Shown piece after piece: positions 48,571 through 59,548 of a stretch of 64,000 nt of DNA. Both the position numbers and the translations under genes were made by a program. Position 1 is the first letter of the stretch, and every line of letters begins with the position of its first letter. Location of the stretch: positions 4,775,001-4,839,000 of the forward strand of contig CALZFC010000248.1 in NCBI GenBank assembly GCA_945643635.1. Reading direction: 5' to 3'. The notes beneath the pieces were generated by a model that was not told the origin of the DNA, ran no database searches, and worked only from the letters and a program-made list of their open reading frames with translations. Source of the DNA: Allodiplogaster sudhausi. Its lineage: Eukaryota > Nematoda > Chromadorea > Rhabditida > Diplogasteridae.

Positions 48571-49302
48571 CTGGACATCCTGCCTTTGAGCAGCTTCTTG
48601 CTGCTTGGAAGGGGCGCCAGCTCTGCGCCCATCGTCTGCCAGAGTCGGTCCTCGCTGATACGGTCGAACTCGTAGTTGTACATCAGTTTCAGTGCCAGAG
48701 GGCAGGCCTGCGGGAAAGAGATTAGGGAAGATTAGGGAAGCTAAAATAAGAAATAAACAAGAAAATTTGAAGAAATGGAGAATTTTGCACTCTCATGGTT
48801 TACATTCAGGTAGTTTGAGTGTTAGGACAAGGCTATACGCATTTGGCGTCCATTTTCATTATTTCAAATTGATAATTAATATTAGTAAACAACTAGAAGG
48901 GTAGACGAGAATCAAAGAGAGTACCTTTCATTGATTGTAAATTCTTTTGACTTGACCACTTAATCCGACCTTCAAGTCCCGGTTGTCCACCGTAGTCCGC
49001 ACTGCCTTCTGTTGCTGCTGCGTCTTGACACGAAGTGAGTACACTGCCGCGTTGCAGCCGTAGCCAATGTTGCCGCCTGGAATATAGTATGTTGCAGTAG
49101 CCATTTAAGGGCCTAAACGGAAGATAGTTGATAGATATTAAAAAATCAATTTTTCTGGTCTTGCATAAATGGCATTCTAGCATTCTGATGACGAGTACAT
49201 GAAGTGCTGAAAGCTCTTACCAATATCGTAATCGCATAGTCGATTCGGGAAACTAGACTGGCGGAGATGTTCATTGTAGCGGTCCTTCGTTCCAAAGATA
49301 TC
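48571..49302 (-). pseudogene. pink-1: PINK1 kinase N-lobe relic (three exons)
   Basis: Exons (complement) 49302-49221, 49076-48970 and 48707-48571 join with correct phases. They read DIFGTKDRYNEHLRQSSFPN, RLCDYDIG, then GNIGYGCNAAVYSLRVKTQQ (glycine-rich loop), then ACPLALKLMYNYEFDRISED (ATP-binding Lys in the LALKLM strand), then LWQTMGAELAPLPSSKKLLK. This matches the N-lobe of PINK1, the mitochondrial kinase that starts Parkin-dependent mitophagy, whose glycine loop reads IGKGC[SN]AAVYEA. Downstream there is no C-lobe: the 30-bp minisatellite follows on the 3' side. Upstream there is no mitochondrial targeting region before the inverted duplication. The kinase is therefore a fragment here. 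It could be a misassembled piece of an intact gene. Confidence 0.75.
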
Positions 49303-49518
49303 CTAGCGAAATACGAGTGGTAATTCAGGTGTACTACTATTTCCAAGACATTTAATAAAGAAAACATAAGTTACTAACTATTAGACTCGCAATAACATAC
49401 TTGCTCATTTATGGTAATTTTTTTTATTGAGTAATCCATTTGATACTTGCTAATGCATGCCCCGAAAAAAGGTTTTTAAGAAGTATTCCTAACTTTCACA
49501 CGTTCGATAACTCCGTCG

Positions 49519-49755
49519 GAATCAAAGAGAGTACCTTTCATTGATTGTAAATTCTTTTGACTTGACCACTTAATCACTTTGTCCACCGTAGTCCGCACTG
49601 CCTTCTGTTGCTGCTGCGTCTTGACACGAAGTGAGTACACTGCCGCGTTGCAGCCGTAGCCAATGTTGCCGCCTGGAATACAGTATGTTACAGTAGCCAT
49701 TTAAGGGACTAAACGGAAGATAGTTGATTGATATTAAAAAATCAATTTTTCTGGA
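49519..49755 (-). pseudogene. Duplicate of the PINK1 glycine-loop exon
   Basis: A second copy of 48909-49158, same orientation, about 610 bp upstream in the gene's sense. It again encodes GGNIGYGCNAAVYSLRVKTQ but lacks about 14 bases around the RDLK donor, so its reading frame runs to TTVDKVIKWSSQ. It ends next to AT-rich repeats (ATTAAAAAATCAATTTTTC) that abut the inverted duplication at 49797. Confidence 0.75.
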
Positions 49756-49936
49756 TAGATATTAAAAAATCAATTTTTCAAAAAATCAATTAAAAAATCG
49801 ACTGCAAAGGATTTAAGTTAATAATTCATAAATCAAGCTAACAATTACTTAATTCAAGCTTGGTTCTAAAATAGAAACTTCTTTTTTTAAAGAAGATTGG
49901 AGATATTATTGAATATTCATAAGAGACAGAACTTAC

Positions 49937-50799
49937 GATTCCCTGCTGGCAGCAACCGCAGCAGCATCGCTGGCAGGGAGTGAGCAGGACCTGAGAAGTA
50001 GAATTAAGATGTGCTGAATTATCATTAAACATAGTTCCAATAATATGATTTCTAGAAATTTCAAATATATAGATGATAACTTCAACCTCTAATCTTAAGT
50101 AATCAAGTACGCCAAGCAAATAGCACGTCTTCTTTAAATGTAATTGATTAATTCCGATTCGTTAATTAAAAGAAACGAATAATATATTACAAATTAATTA
50201 CGGAAGAATCCTCACCGATGGCGAGCCACAACCACAACCGCAGCCGCCTCCACCGCAGCCGCCGCCTCCTCCCCCGCAGTAGCACGACTGCATCGGTGTC
50301 AGGACAATCTGAACACGGTACATTACCAGGTTCATTAACGTATTTTCAATAATTGTATAATCCTAATATAATTATCATCTTTATTTACCAAATTAGTCTT
50401 GGAAAAACAGAATTAACCTTTGGCTGGCAACAGCAGCACGGCTGGCAGCAGCAGCAACGCTTGGCGCGATCATCGGTCCCGTTCGTGGCAGCGACGGCGG
50501 TGACGGCAGCGGGCGCAGCGGCCGCGGGATACGCCGAGTACGCGGCAGCGCCAGGAGCGGTGGCTGGCGCGGAATACGCGGCGGCAGGCACTACGTAAGC
50601 TTCAGCCTTTGCCGGCGGAACTCGTGTAAGGGGCGGGATTGCCTGAGAATACATATGTTTTCATGAAAAGCTGGCGACATAATTATTATTTTAAAATTCA
50701 TTCATTATGATTATCTTTGTTACAATAAGAAAAATTTTTCAACAGTACCTGGATCATGGCAGCAACGCACAGGATCACTATGAATGTTGTGGAAGACAT
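49937..50799 (-). pseudogene. Cys-rich precursor A-left, truncated after exon 4
   Basis: Exons (complement) 50799-50749, 50642-50418, 50308-50216 and 49990-49937 match exons 1-4 of the intact gene at 60853-62330: MSSTTFIVILCVAAMIQ, AIPPLTRVPPAKAEAYVVPA through DDRAKRCCCCQPCCCCQPK, IVLTPMQSCYCGGGGGG and VLLTPCQRCCCGCCQQGI. The acceptor and first five bases (TCGAT) of exon 5 remain at 49801-49797, where homology stops. The GGGYGRRKR and C-terminal exons are therefore missing. Promoter and TATA box are intact, so it could still be transcribed, but the product would lack the second processing site and the tail. Confidence 0.85.
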
Positions 50800-50875
50800 T
50801 AGTAGAACGGAAGTCTGATATACCTAACACGAGTTTGACTTGAGCCTGGTTGATGTCTGATTAGAGCACAGGCAC

Positions 50876-51016
50876 CCTTTTATATACGTGACAGATAGAA
50901 CAGCACACATTTCCACCCCCGCAGTGCCCTCAGGAAGTTGGGTTCATGGACAATCGAATTAGACGCTTCTTTTTCCGATTCGAGTGCAAACGCTCAGCAT
51001 TCATGGCTAAATAATG
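50876..51016 (-). promoter_or_regulatory. Conserved proximal promoter, precursor A-left
   Basis: Mirror of 60636-60776. On the minus strand it starts CATTATTTAGCCATGAATGC and ends in TATATAAAAG, about 75 bases before the ATG. Confidence 0.85.
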
Positions 51017-51118
51017 GTCTTTGCCTCTTTTACCCCTCATCACCCTCACTCTACCCACACATCTCTGCCTCTCCAACTTTTTTTTCCTCTCACGTCCAAT
51101 CTCAGTCTCTATTGACAC

Positions 51119-51159
<41 letters not shown>

Positions 51160-52104
51160 TGTGCATATTTACTCTCCCTCTCTTATTACGTTGATCTGCT
51201 TTTTCTCTTCATACTGCTTGCCATGTGCGGCGACTTGGTTATTTTTTCTCGGTTTTTTTTGTCTTCCTCTCTACAACCGAGCCCTTGATCCTAATCCAGT
51301 CGTCCAATATCAATCGAAATGTCATTAACTCGATGACTCTGGTAGTCAGAGATAGGCGAGAGTGTTCCCGAAAACACGTGAGGAACAACTTAGTCACCAT
51401 CCTGAACAGATAGTGTCTTTATTTCCCGGTCTCCACCCTCTGTTAGTCCTTCTGATCCATGCAATGACCCTATAGATACATATGGGTCGCTCGTTGGCTT
51501 GCCAAAGCAGGGCCACCCAGGAAGGCCATGCTGAGTGGCCAATGGGAACGTGCAGAGCGTCGACCCACTTCCTACTCTCGTATGCAGACTTATGATGATA
51601 GCACACTGCGACTTGCTGAAGGTGGTGCATTGGCCACCCCTCGCTCATCTCGAGTCCTACATACATGCCAGTATTTCATCATTGCCAGCCATTCTCATCC
51701 CTTTCAATTGTCTAAACTGATGAAATGGAGCTGTTGTTGAATACATTGTAATTTTTATATTGTAACACCTTTTAACAGGTTTATGAATAAATAAATAAAG
51801 AAAATGCAACATCTGGTAAAGTGTGCTACTGCCAACTCGGGGCCAGCACTTGAGCTAGGGTACCACCAATCTGCATTACATTTCTTCCGTGTAGATTTTC
51901 TATTTCATTCTAATATTTCATTTCCTCTCTATAAATAGTTTAGATAGTAATTTTGTTTCGCTTACGCTGTGTCTAGCCTTTAAAAGGCACTTCCAAAATT
52001 AAATACATGTCAATGAAAGTGCATAATAAAAATAATTTATTTCATTTTCACATAAAATAAAGTCAGTGAAGGGTAGAAACATGTTGTAAGCGGCAGAAGC
52101 CTAA
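51017..52104. other. Intergenic part of the left arm
   Basis: CT tract at about 51118-51158 and unique sequence containing GGCCATGCTGAGTGGCCAATGGGAACG at about 51521. A related sequence lies downstream of the other precursor at about 54130-54155, so the flank is an older duplicate. A TTTATGAATAAATAAATAAAG run lies near 51780. No exon is recognised. Its mirror is 59549-60635. Confidence 0.6.
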
Positions 52105-53286
52105 TCAGCCAAGGGCAGCCGGAAGAGAGGCGTAATGATAAGGAACGGAAGGTGAGTGGGCGGTGGTAGCGGCCGGGGCTGCCGCTTGGGACGCGGAAAG
52201 GGAGGCGCAGTAGGCAGCGCAATCGGCAGTAGAAGGAGAGATGGCCTGTAACGAAGAAAGATGTCTGTATTTTATATGCCCTTGATATCACTCTATGGTT
52301 CTTTCCTTCTCTCTTTATCTAGATTTCGCTCCATCTATGTACATCTCTCTCTCTTTCCCTTCTCACCCTCGTCTTCCGTTGAAGGAGAGCAGCAATAGCT
52401 TGTCTCTTCCTTCGTCCATATCCTCCCCCGCACGAGTTGCAGCAGCACTGCTGGGCGCAGACCGGCTGGATCGACTAAACGAGGCGCGCGATTCAAGTTT
52501 ATAATTAATTATCACGTTTACAATTAATTAATTGTAAGCCATGTTCTGCAATTATCTAATAATTTTAAATAGATTTTGGATTTCGAAGAATATTTATTCG
52601 CGTCAAAACATACGATTCCCTGTTGGCAGCAACCACAACAGCATTGCTGGCAGGGAGTGAGCAGGACCTGGGAATTAGAATTAAATATCAAAATATTAAT
52701 CATTAATCAGCGGAAGCTGCCTTACGGATGGCGTGCCACAACCACAGCCGCATCCGCCACCGCCGCAGCCGCCGCCGCCTCCACCGCAGCAGCACGACTG
52801 CATCGGGGTCAGGACGATCTAAATATGATAGTTGTTTACTATGTTCATCATAAAATTTTCAAAATTTAATAAATCTATTTCAATTATCTACTTTATTTGT
52901 CAAGTTAATTTATTTTTTCTCAGAAAAGTCGATAAATCGCACCTTTGGTTGGCAACAGCAGCACGGCTGGCAGCAGCAGCAACGCTTGGCGCGATCATCG
53001 GTGGCGTTTGTGGCAGCGACGGCGGTGGCGGCAGCGGGATACGCGGAGTATGCGGCCGCGCCAGTAGCGGCGGCTGGCGCTGCTGCAGGCGCTGCGTAAG
53101 CGGCTGCTGAGGCCGCGGGCACTCGTGTCAAGGGCGGGATTGCCTGAGGATAAGTGTCCGTTCCAAACTTCACTAATATCCTTCCATAAATTATTCATTA
53201 TGATTGACACTGGTACAATGAGACATATTTGCCACGAGTACCTGAACAAAAGCAGCACAGCCGAAGAGGATCATTAGGCCAGCCAT
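52105..53286 (-). CDS. Cys-rich secreted peptide precursor B-left (six exons)
   Basis: Exons (complement) 53286-53242, 53143-52943, 52818-52726, 52667-52614, 52474-52367 and 52245-52105 are all phase 0 and give 213 aa. Signal peptide MAGLMILFGCAAFVQ, then AIPPLTRVPAASAAAYAAPA, an Ala/Tyr/Pro pro-region, DDRAKR, then CCCCQPCCCCQPK. Exon 3 IVLTPMQSCCCGGGGG and a GCGCGCG part; exon 4 VLLTPCQQCCCGCCQQGI; exon 5 SIQPVCAQQCCCNSCGGGYG then RRKR; exon 6 with STADCAAYCASLSASQ and a Pro/Tyr-rich end YHYASLPAALG. It is almost identical to the right-arm copy at 58369 and looks intact. Secretion and two-site processing are predicted from the motifs. Confidence 0.87.
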
Positions 53287-53364
53287 TGTGAATTGACAAC
53301 CAAGAGCAGAGAAAAGGAGAAGCTGATTGTGAGAAGCTGTGGTTGAATGATGTCTACTGGTCGT

Positions 53365-53504
53365 CCTTTTATATGCCATTGCCATATGGAACAGCACACA
53401 TTTCCACCCCCGAAGTGCCCTCCGGAAGTTCGGTTCATTGACAATCGGAGACGCTTCTTTTTCCGATTCGAATGCAAACGGTCAGCATTCATGGCTAAAT
53501 AATG
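53365..53504 (-). promoter_or_regulatory. Conserved proximal promoter, precursor B-left
   Basis: Minus-strand block from CATTATTTAGCCATGAATGC to CATATAAAAGG, mirror of 58151-58290. Confidence 0.87.
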
Positions 53505-54562
53505 GTACTCCCTTCTTTCAACTCTGTAGCTTGCTCGCCAAACTCTGCCCTCTGCGCCTCTCCCAACATCTTCACCCTCACTCTCGATCTCTGTGTACCT
53601 CTCCAACTTTTTCCTCTCACGATAAATCTCTGTTGACCCTCTCTCTCACTTGCACACATTCTCTATTTCTCTCTCAGTCTGCTGCTCTGTTTTTTCTTCA
53701 TGTTTCAGTTACACATTTGACAATACGATCTTGCGAATGGCAAGTAGCCCATAGTATTGTCGCTAGGTTTACAATGTGAGTGCAGTGGTCACTTTGGATG
53801 GCTCGTTCTGGCTCAGGGTGGCTGCTCTCTCATTGTTCTGCGTGGTTGTCATGATGAAGGTTCGTCTTCAGCAAGGTTCAAGTAATCGTGCCCGTCTGAG
53901 GGATATTGTAATTCATGTGCTTATTTTTGTCTTCTTTCGTAACATTCGTCGTAGTTTTTCTTCGTTTCTCTCTTTTTAACTTGTTTTCTAAACTTGTTAG
54001 TAACATTCCGCCGTTAACCGCATCTCACTCGGACCACGAACTTGGCCATCCAGGCTTACATTTATACTGTATGCTAGTGCGACCACCTGGTCCATAAAAA
54101 TGAATAGCTAAAGTGAAAGGCCAACCCGCCATGCCATGCTGAATGGCCAATGGGACCGATTTGCAAAACTTGGCTTACTAAAAGTTTTTTTTTCATTCCG
54201 AATCTCTTGACAGACTTTCTAGATCATTGTAATATTTAATTTCTTCTTTTTAATTTTAAACAGTTCAAATGGTACTTTATTCTCTTCATTTACGCTATTG
54301 CTGTTAAAAAACAGAGCAGCATTTTCGGGAGTAAATTGAGTATATTTACATCTTCCCATTCTTCAAACAATAACGACTCCCGCTCCCCCTTTTCCAAATT
54401 GGCAACAATTTCGAAAAGCGGTCATTCGGGCAGCGGTGAATATGTTACTTCCAAAAATGAATGTATGTCGATGAAAGAGCATAATAAAAATAATTTATTT
54501 CATATTTACATAAAATAAAGTCAGTGGAGGGAAGAAACATGTAGTAAGCGACAGAAGGACAA

Positions 54563-54938
54563 TCAGCCACGGGCAGCCGGAAGGGAAGCGTAATGATAAG
54601 GAACGGTAGGTGACTGGGCGGGGGTTACGGCAGGGGCTGCCGCTTGGGACGCGCAGTAGGCTGCGCAATCGGCAGAAGAAGGAGTAACGGTCTGTAAGGA
54701 AGAAAGACGTATGTGTTTTATATGCCCTTGTTATCACTCTATGGCTCTTTTCCTTATCCTTTTATCTCGATATAATTAGATCTCCATCAACATTTCTCTC
54801 TAACTCTCGGTGTCTCCCTTCCCTTCTCACCCTTGTCTTCCTCTGAAGGAGAGCAGCAATAGCTTGTCTCTTCCTTCGTCCATATCCTCCCCCGCACGAG
54901 TTGCAGCAGCACTGCTGGGCGCAGACCGGCTGGATCGA
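54563..54938 (-). pseudogene. Orphan exons 5 and 6 of a Cys-rich precursor
   Basis: Complement 54938-54831 (SIQPVCAQQCCCNSCGGGYG, RRKR) and 54691-54563 (TVTPSSADCAAYCASQAAAP to LPAARG) are the mirror image of exons 5-6 of the gene at 55909. The inner edge of the left arm at about 55002 lies just upstream, and beyond it there is no signal peptide or Cys exon. With no promoter or start it is a non-functional by-product of the duplication. Confidence 0.88.
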
Positions 54939-55002
54939 CTAAACGAGGCGCGCGATTCAAGTTTATAATTAATTATCAAGTTTACAATTAATTAATTAAA
55001 CT

Positions 55003-55228
55003 TCGAAATGCTGATATAAGTTATTGATATGACAATTTCATTCCTAGTTGATAGCCTAATTGTACTTTTATAAATGCGTTTTTTATATACTAATTATGAA
55101 TTCCCCTGTTCATTCTAATAAATGGCTGGTGTGGCAAAGTGTGCTCCATCTATGACAAGCAATCCAGCTGGACGTAGATCAAACATCTGACAATGAGAGG
55201 TTGAATATCAGCAAATACGGTGGGCCCA

Positions 55229-55260
<32 letters not shown>

Positions 55261-55670
55261 GCTCTCTCTTTTTACTCTTTCTCTTTTTCTATTTGTCTAA
55301 CTCTCTCCATCTCTCTCATTCACGCGCCACTCTCCAATGTCATCTATCTCTCTCTCACTTTAGCCTTTGCTGTTTGATGATTGCGCATGAGTGCGATGAA
55401 AAAGGCGAGTGCAACTTTGTTTGAGAAAAGACGAGGAAGTGTCCGAGGTGAAAGAAGTTGTAAGAAAAACAGAGTGAGAAAGAAAGGAGACAGAAACGGA
55501 GAGAGAGAGAGAGCGAGAGAGAGAGAGAGAAAGAGCAACTGAGAGAGTACAGGACAGTGAATGCAAGCGTAAGGCGATGGTAAATTAGAGACATTATGAG
55601 AGAGAGCACGGCACAGACTGCGAAAGTTTAACGAGCAAGCTACAAAGTTGAATGAACGAAGCGAGAAGCC
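55003..55670. other. Spacer intergenic sequence with CT/GA tracts
   Basis: CT at about 55228-55300 and GA at about 55495-55532, with unique sequence otherwise. No exon is recognised. Confidence 0.6.
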
Positions 55671-55821
55671 CATTATTTAGTCTTGAATGCGAGACTGACC
55701 GTTTGCATTTGAATCGGAAAAAAAGGATGAAGTGTCTCCAATTGTCAATGAACTGAACTTCCTGAGGGCACTCTGGAGGTGGAAATGTGTGCTGTTCCAT
55801 CTGGCAAGGGCATATAAAAGG
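55671..55821 (+). promoter_or_regulatory. Conserved proximal promoter, precursor C
   Basis: Same block as the other copies (CATTATTTAGTCTTGAATGC, GACCGTTTGCATTTGAATCGG, AATTGTCAATGAAC, GGAAATGTGTGCTGTTCCAT, CATATAAAAGG), with slightly more differences than the arm copies. Confidence 0.87.
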
Positions 55822-55908
55822 GCTTCTGGAGAGTTCAGCAGACATCATTGAACCACAGCTTCTCAGCTTCTCCTTCTCCTTTCCTCTGCTCTTGGTGGCC
55901 AATTCATA

Positions 55909-57092
55909 ATGGCTGCCCTAATGATCCTCATCGGTTGTGCTGCTCTTGCTCAGGTAATCATGGCAAGATCTTTTTAATACTTATTTTCTATCAGAGTCAA
56001 TCATACTGCATAATTTTGAAAGTATGAGAGTGAAGTTATCACGGACATGACTTCGTCAGGCAATTCCTCCTCTGACACGAGAGCCGGCGGCTTACGCAGC
56101 GCCAGCGGCCGCGGCTGCTGCCTCGTATCCCGCGCCACCCGCTGCTCCAGCCGCGGCCGCTTACTCCGCGTATCCGGCGGCCGCCGCTCCCGCTGCCGCC
56201 ATCGCTGCCACGAACGGGACCCTCGATGATCGCTCCAAGCGTTGCTGTTGTTGCCAGCCGTGCTGCTGTTGCCAGCCAAAGGTGCAGATGGCGCTCATAA
56301 CTGAAAAATAAGTAAATTTTCAAAAATATTGCAAATAGACAGATTAAATAGATTAAATAATATAAATAGATAATAATCGTAGATCGTCTTGACCCCGATG
56401 CAGTCGTGCTGCTGCGGTGGAGGCGGCGGCTGCGGCGGCGGTGGCGGTTGCGGCTGTGGTTGTGGCACGCCATCCGTAAGGCAGCTTGCGCTGATTAATG
56501 ATTAATATTTAATTCGAATTCCCAGGTCCTGCTCACTCCCTGCCAGCAATGCTGCTGCGGTTGCTGCCAGCAGGGAATCGTATGTTTTGACGAGAATAAA
56601 TATTCTTCGAAATCAAAATCTTCTTAAAATTATTAGATAATTGCAGAACATGAGTTGAATTAATTAATTGTAAACTTGATAATTAATTATAAACTTGAAT
56701 CGCGCGCCTCGTTTAGTCGATCCAGCCGGTCTGCGCCCAGCAGTGCTGCTGCAACTCGTGCGGGGGAGGATATGGACGAAGGAAGAGACAAGCTATTGCT
56801 GCTCTCCTTCAGAGGAAGACAAGGGTGAGAAGGGAAGGGAGACACCGAGAGTTAGAGAGAAATGTTGATGGAGATCTAATTATATCGAGATAAAAGGATA
56901 AGGAAAAGAGCCATAGAGTGATAACAAGGGCATATAAAACACATACGTCTTTCTTCCTTACAGACCGTTACTCCTTCTTCTGCCGATTGCGCAGCCTACT
57001 GCGCGTCCCAAGCGGCAGCCCCTGCCGTAACCCCCGCCCAGTCACCTACCGTTCCTTATCATTACGCTTCCCTTCCGGCTGCCCGTGGCTGA
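55909..57092 (+). CDS. Cys-rich secreted peptide precursor C (six exons)
   Basis: Exons 55909-55953, 56060-56281, 56383-56475, 56526-56579, 56717-56824 and 56964-57092 are all phase 0 and give 216 aa. Signal peptide MAALMILIGCAALAQ; AIPPLTREPAAYAAPAAAAA pro-region ending DDRSKR, with Ser in place of the usual Ala before the basic pair; CCCCQPCCCCQPK; IVLTPMQSCCCGGGGG; VLLTPCQQCCCGCCQQGI; SIQPVCAQQCCCNSCGGGYG then RRKRQAIAAL; and a tail with SSADCAAYCASQ. The gene straddles the inner edge of the right arm: exons 1-4 are in the single-copy spacer and exons 5-6 are in the arm. It is therefore the complete source from which the left-arm orphan exons were copied. Confidence 0.87.
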
Positions 57093-58150
57093 TTGTCCTT
57101 CTGTCGCTTACTACATGTTTCTTCCCTCCACTGACTTTATTTTACGTAAATATGAAATAAATTATTTTTATTATGCTCTTTCATCGACATACATTCATTT
57201 TTGGAAGTAACATATTCACCGCTGCCCGAATGACCGCTTTTCGAAATTGTTGCCAATTTGGAAAAGGGGGAGCGGGAGTCGTTATTGTTTGAAGAATGGG
57301 AAGAAGTAAATATACTCAATTTACTCCCGAAAATGCTGCTCTGTTTTTTAACAGCAATAGCGTAAATGAAGAGAAAAAAGTACCATTTGAACTGTTTAAA
57401 ATTAAAAAGAAGAAATTAAATATTACAATGATCTAGAAAGTCTGTCAACAGATTCGGAATGAAAAAAAAACTTTTAGTAAGCCAAGTTTTGCAAATCGGT
57501 CCCATTGGCCATTCAGCATGGCATGGCGGGTTGGCCTTTCACTTTAGCTATTCATTTTTATGGACCAGGTGGTCGCACTAGCATACAGTATAAATGTAAG
57601 CCTGGATGGCCAAGTTCGTGGTCCGAGTGAGATGCGGTTAACGGCGGAATGTTACTAACAAGTTTAGAAAACAAGTTAAAAAGAGAGAAACGAAGAAAAA
57701 CTACGACGAATGTTACGAAAGAAGACAAAAATAAGCACATGAATTACAATATCCCTCAGACGGGCACGATTACTTGAACCTTGCTGAAGACGAACCTTCA
57801 TCATGACAACCACGCAGAACAATGAGAGAGCAGCCACCCTGAGCCAGAACGAGCCATCCAAAGTGACCACTGCACTCACATTGTAAACCTAGCGACAATA
57901 CTATGGGCTACTTGCCATTCACAAGATCGTATTGTCAAATGTGTAACTGAAACATGAAGAAAAAACAGAGCAGCAGACTGAGAGAGAAATAGAGAATGTG
58001 TGCAAGTGAGAGAGAGGGTCAACAGAGATTTATCGTGAGAGGAAAAAGTTGGAGAGGTACACAGAGATCGAGAGTGAGGGTGAAGATGTTGGGAGAGGCG
58101 CAGAGGGCAGAGTTTGGCGAGCAAGCTACAGAGTTGAAAGAAGGGAGTAC
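57093..58150. other. Intergenic part of the right arm
   Basis: AT-rich unique sequence, mirror of about 53505-54562; GA repeats at about 57975-58015. No exon is recognised. Confidence 0.55.
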
Positions 58151-58290
58151 CATTATTTAGCCATGAATGCTGACCGTTTGCATTCGAATCGGAAAAAGAA
58201 GCGTCTCCGATTGTCAATGAACCGAACTTCCGGAGGGCACTTCGGGGGTGGAAATGTGTGCTGTTCCATATGGCAATGGCATATAAAAGG
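58151..58290 (+). promoter_or_regulatory. Conserved proximal promoter, precursor B-right
   Basis: Block from CATTATTTAGCCATGAATGC through TGACCGTTTGCATTCGAATC, CGATTGTCAATGAACCGAAC and GGAAATGTGTGCTGTTCCAT to CATATAAAAGG, with the TATA box 86 bases before the ATG. Confidence 0.88.
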
Positions 58291-58368
58291 ACGACCAGTA
58301 GACATCATTCAACCACAGCTTCTCACAATCAGCTTCTCCTTTTCTCTGCTCTTGGTTGTCAATTCACA

Positions 58369-59548
58369 ATGGCTGGCCTAATGATCCTCTTCGGCTGTGC
58401 TGCTTTTGTTCAGGTACTCGTGGCAAATATGTCTCATTGTACCAGTGTCAATCATAATGAATAATTTATGGAAGGATATTAGTGAAGTTTGGAACGGACA
58501 CATATCCTCAGGCAATCCCGCCCTTGACACGAGTGCCCGCGGCCTCAGCAGCCGCTTACGCAGCGCCTGCAGCAGCGCCAGCCGCCGCTACTGGCGCGGC
58601 CGCATACTCCGCGTATCCCGCTGCCGCCACCGCCGTCGCTGCCACAAACGCCACCGATGATCGCGCCAAGCGTTGCTGCTGCTGCCAGCCGTGCTGCTGT
58701 TGCCAACCAAAGGTGCGATTTATCGACTTTTCTGAGAAAAATTAATTAACTTGACAAATAAAGTAGATAATTGAAATAGATTTATTAAATTTTGAAAATT
58801 TTATGATGAACATAGTAAACAACTATCATATTTAGATCGTCCTGACCCCGATGCAGTCGTGCTGCTGCGGTGGAGGCGGCGGCGGCTGCGGCGGTGGCGG
58901 ATGCGGCTGTGGTTGTGGCACGCCATCCGTAAGGCAGCTTCTGCTGATTAATGATTAATATTTTGATATTTAATTCTAATTCCCAGGTCCTGCTCACTCC
59001 CTGCCAGCAATGCTGCTGTGGTTGCTGCCAACAGGGAATCGTATGTTTTGACGCGAATAAATATTCTTCGAAATCCAAAATCTATTTAAAATTATTAGAT
59101 AATTGCAGAACATGGCTTGAATTAATTAATTGTAAACGTGATAATTAATTATAAACTTGAATCGCGCGCCTCGTTTAGTCGATCCAGCCGGTCTGCGCCC
59201 AGCAGTGCTGCTGCAACTCGTGCGGGGGAGGATATGGACGAAGGAAGAGACAAGCTATTGCTGCTCTCCTTCAACGGAAGACGAGGGTGAGAAGGGAAAG
59301 AGAGAGAGATGTACATAGATGGAGCGAAATCTAGATAAAGAGAGAAGGAAAGAACCATAGAGTGATATCAAGGGCATATAAAATACAGACATCTTTCTTC
59401 GTTACAGGCCATCTCTCCTTCTACTGCCGATTGCGCTGCCTACTGCGCCTCCCTTTCCGCGTCCCAAGCGGCAGCCCCGGCCGCTACCACCGCCCACTCA
59501 CCTTCCGTTCCTTATCATTACGCCTCTCTTCCGGCTGCCCTTGGCTGA
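58369..59548 (+). CDS. Cys-rich secreted peptide precursor B-right (six exons)
   Basis: Exons 58369-58413, 58512-58712, 58836-58928, 58987-59040, 59179-59286 and 59408-59548 are all phase 0 and give 213 aa. It matches the left-arm gene at 52105-53286 in every exon; differences noted so far are intronic. Order: signal peptide MAGLMILFGCAAFVQ, AIPPLTRVPAASAAAYAAPA pro-region to DDRAKR, CCCCQPCCCCQPK, IVLTPMQSCCCGGGGGG, VLLTPCQQCCCGCCQQGI, SIQPVCAQQCCCNSCGGGYG with RRKR, and a tail with DCAAYCAS. With near-identical promoters and coding sequence, both copies probably make the same product, doubling the dose if the duplication is real. Confidence 0.88.

Noticed and set aside
49937..50799. Calling precursor A-left an intact gene
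   Set aside because: Homology ends five bases into exon 5; no substitute exons with GRRKR or the tail are found down to 48571.
52832..53110. Gly-rich and Arg-rich frames opposite the Cys-rich precursors
   Set aside because: Shadows of the Ala/Cys exons; splice sites support the minus-strand gene.
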